Source: JAJXUB01 sp047974805 (GTDB taxonomy: Bacteria > Actinomycetota > Actinomycetes > Actinomycetales > Dermatophilaceae). From it: a stretch of 64,000 nt of DNA. The notes under the pieces are model-generated. The model saw only the letters and a program-made list of their open reading frames with translations, made no database searches and had not been told where the DNA came from. Shown one piece after another: positions 59,129 through 64,000 of this stretch (within the stretch, counting starts at the first letter, position 1; the number at the start of each line of letters is the position of its first letter). The stretch lies in NCBI GenBank assembly GCA_047974805.1, contig JBKECS010000035.1, forward strand, positions 33,822-97,821, given 5' to 3'. Position numbers and translations under genes: made by a program.

Positions 59129-60589
59129 ATGACACCTGAGGAGTTCCGCGTTGCCGGTCATGCCCTCATCGACTGGATCGCTGATCATCGGGCACGCATT
59201 CCGGACCTGCCGGTCGCTGCCTGGGTCGGCCCGGGAGACATCGCGGGCGCACTGCCGTCCACCGCGCCGACAGGTGGGGAAGCGATCGACGCGCTGCTGG
59301 AGGACCTGACAGCCATCGTCGTGCCCGGGGTGACCCAGACCCAGCACCCCAGCTTCTTCGGCTGGTTTCCCTCCAACGCGTCGCTGTCCAGCGTGCTCGG
59401 CGACATCGCCTCGGGAGGGATCGCCGCCTTGGGTATCACCTGGGCGTCCGCTCCAGCGCTCACCGAGATGGAACAGGTCGTCACCGACTGGCTGCGCCAG
59501 GAATGCGGCCTCTCCTCGGCCTGGCGGGGCGCCATTCAGGACACCGCCTCGACCGGCGCGCTGGTCGCCCTGCTCGCGGCCCGCGAACGGGCCAGCGACA
59601 TGTCCAAGGACGCCGGCGGTCTGCAGCAGGTCCCGGCGCCACTGGTGATCTACACCTCCCCGCACGCGCACAGCTCGGTGGACAAGGCGGCCTTGTTGGC
59701 CGGGTTCGGCAGGGACAACATCAGGCTCGTCGACGTCGACCCGAGCACCTACGCCATGGACCCGGCCGCGCTCGCGTCGGCCATGGCCGAGGACGTTGCC
59801 CAGGGGCGGCGGCCAGCGGCCGTGGTCGCCGCCGTCGGTACGACCGGGACCACCGCCATGGACCCCATCGATGGCATCGTCCGAGTCGCCGCCGAGCAGG
59901 ACGCCTGGGTGCACGTGGACGCGGCTATGGCTGGAGCTGCCATGTTGTTGCCCGAACGCCGCCATCTGTTCGCGGGCATCGAAGGGGCGGACTCATTGAC
60001 CTGGAACCCGCACAAGTGGTTCGGCACGATCCTGGACACATCCTTGCTCTATGTGCGGGACATCGACCACCTCGTCGCGGTCATGTCCACCACGCCGAGC
60101 TATCTGCGCAGCCCCGTGGACAACCAGGTGGTCCAGTACAAGGACTGGGGCATCCCTCTGGGACGGCGATTCCGCGCCCTAAAGCTGTGGTTCCAGCTGC
60201 GACTGGACGGGCTGGATGAGGTCCGGGCGCGGCTCCGTCGAGACCTGGACAATGCCGCCTGGCTGGCCGGGCAGGTAGCAGATACCCCCCAGTGGCGGGT
60301 CTTGGCTCCCGTGACGCTGCAGACCGTATGCCTACGCCATGAGCCGCTCGGGTCAGACGGCCTGCCGCTGGGCCCGGAGGCACTCGATGCGCATACCCAG
60401 GCCTGGGCGCAGCGGGTCAACGAATCCGGGCAGGCCTTCGTGACCACAAGTCTGCTTGATGACCGCTGGATGGTCCGGGTCTCCATCGGAGCCGAACCGA
60501 CCCAGCGGTCTGACGTCGAGTCGCTGTGGGCCCTGCTGCGGCATACCGCCGAAACGGAGCCAGCCGCGACATCCGCCGCGGCTGGCTGA
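59129..60589 (+). CDS. Pyridoxal-phosphate group II decarboxylase (aromatic-L-amino-acid type)
   Basis: 486 residues. TQTQHPSFFGWFPSNASLSSVLGD, IQDTASTGALVALLAAR and VHVDAAMAGAAMLLPE (Asp binding PLP nitrogen) lead to the Schiff-base lysine in WNPHKWFGT. The length and the WNPHKW motif are those of aromatic amino acid decarboxylases acting on tyrosine, DOPA or tryptophan. The substrate cannot be fixed from sequence. It stands alone. Confidence 0.93.
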   Translation: MTPEEFRVAGHALIDWIADHRARIPDLPVAAWVGPGDIAGALPSTAPTGGEAIDALLEDLTAIVVPGVTQTQHPSFFGWFPSNASLSSVLGDIASGGIAALGITWASAPALTEMEQVVTDWLRQECGLSSAWRGAIQDTASTGALVALLAARERASDMSKDAGGLQQVPAPLVIYTSPHAHSSVDKAALLAGFGRDNIRLVDVDPSTYAMDPAALASAMAEDVAQGRRPAAVVAAVGTTGTTAMDPIDGIVRVAAEQDAWVHVDAAMAGAAMLLPERRHLFAGIEGADSLTWNPHKWFGTILDTSLLYVRDIDHLVAVMSTTPSYLRSPVDNQVVQYKDWGIPLGRRFRALKLWFQLRLDGLDEVRARLRRDLDNAAWLAGQVADTPQWRVLAPVTLQTVCLRHEPLGSDGLPLGPEALDAHTQAWAQRVNESGQAFVTTSLLDDRWMVRVSIGAEPTQRSDVESLWALLRHTAETEPAATSAAAG

Positions 60590-60607
60590 GTTCGGTGCCG
60601 AGTCGGC

Positions 60608-60994
60608 TCAGGTCAGCGCCTTGACCTTGAGCTGGTCGAACTCGGCCTGGCTGATCGTGCCGTTCTCCAACAGCGTCTTCGCCTGAGCGATCTGGTCCGC
60701 CGGCGAGGTGTTGCTGGCGACCTGGCGAATGTAGGCGTCCGCCGCAGCTTGACTTTGCGAAGCGGCCTTGGCCGAGCGCTCTTCCATGCCGCCGCCCCGG
60801 GCAATGAGATAAACCAGCGCGGTAAGGAGCGGGAGAATCACCAGGAAGATGATCCACAATGCCTTGCCCCAACCGGACATCTTGTGGTCCCGGAAGAGAT
60901 CGGTGACGATAGCGAAGATGGCAAAGATGTACGCCACGAAGGCGAACGACATCAGCAGGAGCCAGATCCACGACCAAAACGAGTTCATATCCAT
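60608..60994 (-). CDS. PLDc_N / SHOCT-domain small membrane protein
   Basis: 128 residues. Two N-terminal helices (WIWLLLMSFAFVAYIFAIFAI and WIIFLVILPLLTALVYLIARG) are the PLDc_N module. The C-terminal SHOCT motif is QIAQAKTLLENGTISQAEFDQLKVKAL. Such proteins are frequent in actinobacteria; function is unknown. It is convergent with the decarboxylase gene. Confidence 0.88.
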   Translation of the reverse strand: MDMNSFWSWIWLLLMSFAFVAYIFAIFAIVTDLFRDHKMSGWGKALWIIFLVILPLLTALVYLIARGGGMEERSAKAASQSQAAADAYIRQVASNTSPADQIAQAKTLLENGTISQAEFDQLKVKALT

Positions 60995-61087
60995 GGGATA
61001 ACGTCCCTTTCGATGGGGTGATCGACCGTTACCCAGCCTTGCGCATACCGGCCCCTCGGTCCACCGGAATGGGCGGATCGGGCGCGC

Positions 61088-61567
61088 TCAGATCTCGGAC
61101 AGATGCGGAATGAGACGTAGATCGTTGACCATGGCATCGAACCTTTCGGCCCCCAGCGCTGAACGGAGACGTTCTTCCCGCTCGGCCTGGCGGGCGCGAA
61201 CCCGGTCGCACACCTGCACGCCCTCACCTGACAGTGTGGCGATGACTCGGCGCCCATCCGTGGCGTCGGGCCGGCGAACGACCAACCCTTGACCGACGAG
61301 GAAGTCCACGTGCCGGGTCAGGCTCGCGGCCGGGAGGACCGCCCGTCCCATCAAGGTGGTCATGGTCTGACCGGGATCGTCTCGGAGCACGCTGATGATC
61401 CGCCAGCGCTCCGGGCTGAGCCTCTCGTCGTCGAGGTCACGCATCATCATGGAGATCAGCACATGCTCGACCTGCCGGACCAGGACGACCAAACCTCCCG
61501 GCGGCGTCAGGGCAGACTCTGTCTGCGCTGCCGCACCGCCGTGCACCACAACTCCATCCTTGGCCAT
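61088..61567 (-). CDS. MarR-family transcriptional regulator
   Basis: 159 residues from the ATG at 61567, preceded by GGAGGT. The winged helix reads LSPERWRIISVLRDDPGQTMTTLMGRAVLPAASLTRHVDFLVGQGLVVRRPDATDGRRVIATLSGEG, with the DGRR wing loop. MarR proteins bind phenolic ligands or sense oxidation. It is divergent from the class II aldolase gene across about 235 bp and may control it. Confidence 0.9.
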   Translation of the reverse strand: MAKDGVVVHGGAAAQTESALTPPGGLVVLVRQVEHVLISMMMRDLDDERLSPERWRIISVLRDDPGQTMTTLMGRAVLPAASLTRHVDFLVGQGLVVRRPDATDGRRVIATLSGEGVQVCDRVRARQAEREERLRSALGAERFDAMVNDLRLIPHLSEI

Positions 61568-61802
61568 AGCTACCTCCGAGCGCGAACGCGCAACTCCCAT
61601 TTGCTCATGCCGACACCTGATGGCGCCAATCCCTCTTGCTCGTAGCCTAATTGACCTTCGCCCTCAACCTCGTAACGAAACGGCAACCGCCCTCCACGCC
61701 GAGGCCCCTGCGAGTACCGGTCAGGTAGCTCGCCGTGATGGTGGGTCGGGTGCCGGAGAGGCACGAGCCGACAGGTTGAGGGACAGGCGCGATGATGGGC
61801 CC

Positions 61803-62480
61803 ATGGCCTCCTCCACGACCTCGTCGGTCCCGCTCTATCCGCGCGAACGGGAAGCCGTCGTGCGCGCTTGCCAGCAGTTGGCCGCCGACGGGCATCTCGT
61901 CGGCACCGCCGGCAACGTATCGATCCGGGTGGGTGAGCACGTCATCATTTCGCCCAGCGGGGTGTCCTACGCCGAGATGTCCCCCGCGGATGTCGGCATC
62001 CACGACCTCTCCGGTGCGCCAGTGCAAGCCACGCTGGCGCCATCGAGTGAGCTGCCACTGCACCTGGCCGTGTACGCCTCGTCGGGGCATACGACCATCG
62101 TGCACACGCACTCCACCGCCTCGACAGCACTGAGCACCGTCGTCGCTCAAGTTCCACCGACGCACTATTACTGTGTGCTGTTCGGCGGCCCGATTCGCGT
62201 CGCCCCGTATGCCCGGTTCGGCACCGACGAGTTGGCCCGGAACGTGACGCACGCACTGACTGATCGAACCGCAGCGCTCATGGCCAACCATGGGGCGGTC
62301 ATCGTGGGCTCGGACCTCTCGCGAGTGGTCTCCCAGGTGCCCTACTTGGAGTATCTGTGTGACGTGCAGCTGCGGGCCGGGGCGTATGGCAGCCCTGCGA
62401 CCTTGACCGAGCAGGAGCTGGCCACGGCTGCCGAGGCGATGGTCGGATATGGCCAGACCGGTTCCGGCGCACCACGTTGA
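61803..62480 (+). CDS. Class II aldolase/adducin-family protein (fuculose-phosphate aldolase-like)
   Basis: 225 residues from the ATG at 61803. LVGTAGNVSIRVGEHVIISPSGVSY is the phosphate-binding loop, and HTHSTAST supplies two of the zinc histidines. MANHGAVIVGSD holds the third. Possible roles include L-fuculose- or L-ribulose-phosphate metabolism or methylthioribulose-phosphate dehydration. Its separation from the fucosidase remnant makes a fucose role unproven. Confidence 0.9.
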   Translation: MASSTTSSVPLYPREREAVVRACQQLAADGHLVGTAGNVSIRVGEHVIISPSGVSYAEMSPADVGIHDLSGAPVQATLAPSSELPLHLAVYASSGHTTIVHTHSTASTALSTVVAQVPPTHYYCVLFGGPIRVAPYARFGTDELARNVTHALTDRTAALMANHGAVIVGSDLSRVVSQVPYLEYLCDVQLRAGAYGSPATLTEQELATAAEAMVGYGQTGSGAPR

Positions 62481-62502
62481 CCTCGTGAATTCCGCTGGTG
62501 GC

Positions 62503-62850
62503 TCAGCGGGTGGAATCGGCTAAGGCGTCGAGTTCGGGCACGTGGACCGAGCCGATGACGATGCGGTCCACAGCCTCCCCAACCACGTCGATGACGTAGC
62601 CGGGCCGGTTCCGGTAGACGGCCACGAAGTCCTTGCCGCCCCGGCGACGCCACCAGCCCAAGGCGATCACGCCGGGCAAACCAGTACCAGGTGCGCGTAT
62701 GCCGCGGATGCCTTCGCGGGCGTTCGGCAAGTACCTCACCCGCGTGATCGAGCTCAGCGGCACGGTGACGCTGCCGGTCAACGCGCCGACCTTCTCGAGG
62801 CTGGACAGCACGATGTCCAGCCTCGAGCCGTCGCTGCGGATGGTGGCCAT
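62503..62850 (-). CDS. Small conserved protein with PH-like/DUF4429-like pattern
   Basis: 115 residues from the ATG at 62850, with AAAGGAGA at good spacing. It is all-beta in appearance: TIRSDGSRLDIVLSSLEKVGAL, then TVPLSSITRVRYLP and VYRNRPGYVIDV. A pleckstrin-like barrel is likely; the function is unknown. It is convergent with the aldolase gene. Confidence 0.65.
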   Translation of the reverse strand: MATIRSDGSRLDIVLSSLEKVGALTGSVTVPLSSITRVRYLPNAREGIRGIRAPGTGLPGVIALGWWRRRGGKDFVAVYRNRPGYVIDVVGEAVDRIVIGSVHVPELDALADSTR

Positions 62851-63010
62851 GCCGGTCTCCTTTGCCGAGGCGTGGGCGGTGCGATCTGCAATCATCTCAC
62901 GTTGCACGTGAAGTACGCTTCAAGTTCGAGCTGGAGCTTCTCGTCGGCTGCGCGCAACCTCCCACGCACGATGAGCCGGCCAGCGGCAGCGGTTCAGATG
63001 AGGAGCCATC

Positions 63011-63748
63011 ATGACCAAGACCTCGAAGACTATTTCACAATTTCAGCCAGTGGCGACGGCCACGCGGCGTGCGTGCGATCGGTATTACCGACGAGCGCAC
63101 ACTCCCTTTGCCAGAGCCTTCTTGCGGGACATGCCCAACGTACTCAGCTATCACACAGGCTTGGCTGTGGCCGGGTTCGACGTTCGCGGGACGTGGGAAG
63201 CTCCGCCGGCCACATTTCGATACGTGACCATACGCTTCGACGAAGGCACCGGGCTGGACATCTCTGCTGATTTGGCCGCGCGGATCGCCTCAGATCACCG
63301 GATCTTCCTTCAGGAACTGCGGGGGTTTGACGTCACCGAGGAAGTCGTCGTTGATCGGCGTAGTGGACAAATGAACACCCTCAAATACCAATTCGAATAT
63401 GACCGTTCAGAGGGAGAGGACGCCGGCGCTGGGGAGGAGCGCCTGCGGGGAACACTTGACTGCCTGGAACTTCTCTCCCAGGAAGCCTTTGGCTTGCGCC
63501 TGTGCACGGTGGACCACGTCGTTCATGAGCGGCGGTCGGAGCCCATCGACCAGCCCGGCCAGCGTTCCACCGGGGAATGGTTACCGTGGACCTCCCGACA
63601 GGCATTCCTCAGTCTCTATTTCGATCAAGCGCAGTGGGCGCATGAGTGGTTTCGACGGGACGACGTCCGGCAATGCCTGCTCCCGGCGGGATGGTCGCGG
63701 GTGATCGGAGTGCAGGTTCACGAGGAATGCGGCCTGGACCGCTCCTAG
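63011..63748 (+). CDS. Unknown protein of 245 residues, possible duplicated dimeric alpha/beta-barrel
   Basis: The ATG is preceded by GAGGAG. FRYVTIRFDEGTG and SRQAFLSLYFDQAQWAHEWFRRDD suggest two alpha-beta units as in EthD-like proteins, but the match is weak. It contains no membrane segment or signal. Its codon use is less GC-biased than that of its neighbours (for instance at 63020-63060) and it borders a transposase remnant, so it may be a recent arrival. Confidence 0.55.
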   Translation: MTKTSKTISQFQPVATATRRACDRYYRRAHTPFARAFLRDMPNVLSYHTGLAVAGFDVRGTWEAPPATFRYVTIRFDEGTGLDISADLAARIASDHRIFLQELRGFDVTEEVVVDRRSGQMNTLKYQFEYDRSEGEDAGAGEERLRGTLDCLELLSQEAFGLRLCTVDHVVHERRSEPIDQPGQRSTGEWLPWTSRQAFLSLYFDQAQWAHEWFRRDDVRQCLLPAGWSRVIGVQVHEECGLDRS

Positions 63749-63793
63749 CGCCCACGCCGGCTCATGGGCACACTGCGGTTGATACCCGGCTCA

Positions 63794-64000
63794 TCACAAT
63801 CCAGGGTGTAGTCGGGGTCTGAATCCGCCGGTCTCCAGGAGGGATCTGGCGATGTAGTTGGTGAGGTTGCGGGAGCCGAGGTGGAGCCGCGGAGGTGTTC
63901 GAGTCGCCCGTTGAGTGCGTCGGTGGGGCCGTTGGAGGTGCCGGGCCTGTCGAAGTAGGCCAGGATGTCTGCGGCGCGAGCGTTCAGGGTCCGCCCAAGG
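63794..64000 (-). pseudogene. ISL3-family transposase C-terminus, frameshifted and cut by window edge
   Basis: Read from 64000 downwards: LGRTLNARAADILAYFDRPG, TSNGPTDALNGRLEHLRGS, then in another frame NLTNYIARSLLETGGFRPR and a stop at 63794-63796. This is the end of an ISL3-type DDE transposase. A missing base near 63880 causes the frameshift. The 5' part lies outside the window, and no terminal repeat can be judged. Confidence 0.8.

Noticed and set aside
1..64000. tRNA, rRNA, CRISPR arrays or prophage genes
   Set aside because: No stretch shows the needed structure; intergenic gaps are short and mostly explained by promoters or repeats.

Overview
The window is GC-rich chromosomal DNA from a high-GC Gram-positive bacterium (Actinomycetota). 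An order Micrococcales, Intrasporangiaceae-like host is my inference. The support is the actinobacterial cydABDC layout, a DtxR/IdeR-type iron box, a deazaflavin (F420)-type reductase, GT-C mannosyltransferases of the actinobacterial lipoglycan type, and dense genes with many GTG starts and 1-4 bp overlaps. I see no rRNA, tRNA, CRISPR array or prophage. The only mobile DNA is a broken ISL3-type transposase end at the right edge.

Left part (1-22 kb), mostly housekeeping. The 3' end of a galE-like epimerase is followed by cydA-cydB-cydD-cydC (cytochrome bd and its assembly exporter), which is translationally coupled to a BlaI-type repressor and an M56 metalloprotease. Next come a feoA-feoB-feoC operon behind a DtxR-like box, a divergent bioD-like gene, purB, a VOC protein, an rRNA/tRNA methyltransferase, a three-gene operon of unknown exported proteins, a large membrane protein, a HAD phosphatase, serS, a DinB-like protein and a YegS/diacylglycerol-kinase-type lipid kinase.

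Middle part (22-35 kb). pheA is followed by a GT87 mannosyltransferase, a LysE exporter, a membrane protein with an alkaline-phosphatase-like ectodomain, an MptB-like GT-C enzyme with a GT2 enzyme, a DUF5926 protein, an anti-sigma-type ATPase, a glycerophosphodiesterase, a GAP-family protein and an AI-2E-type permease.

Amino-sugar region (34-44 kb). An operon of sugar-binding lipoprotein, two ABC permeases, ROK kinase and nagB is divergent from a ROK repressor, with nagA nearby. This looks like uptake of N-acetylglucosamine (or an oligomer) and conversion to fructose-6-phosphate. It borders a graveyard: a galactokinase remnant fused to the last part of a GH29-type fucosidase, and a DUF5107 gene with frameshifts and large deletions. 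A SulP transporter and a frameshifted GlsB/YeaQ gene follow.

Aromatic region (46-58 kb), the most interesting part. It encodes a near-complete route from 4-hydroxybenzoate through protocatechuate 4,5-cleavage to pyruvate plus oxaloacetate: pobA, a LigA-LigB fusion dioxygenase, ligC, ligI, ligJ and ligK. There is also a second, gallate-dioxygenase-like fusion whose two domains are in the opposite order. An IclR regulator is encoded beside it, and a shared TTCC-N7-GGAA palindrome lies upstream of ligJ, of pobA and, in weaker form, of pxpB. A ModA-like protein without a signal peptide is divergent from ligJ. No LigU/GalD-type tautomerase is visible.

Right end (58-64 kb). pxpB-pxpC, an F420-type reductase, an aromatic amino acid decarboxylase, a SHOCT membrane protein, a MarR regulator, a class II aldolase, two unknown proteins and the transposase fragment. 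Two sequence-scale patterns cross the window: many short, nearly perfect tandem duplications at gene edges, and strong enrichment of the hexamer GCATAC/GTATGC.
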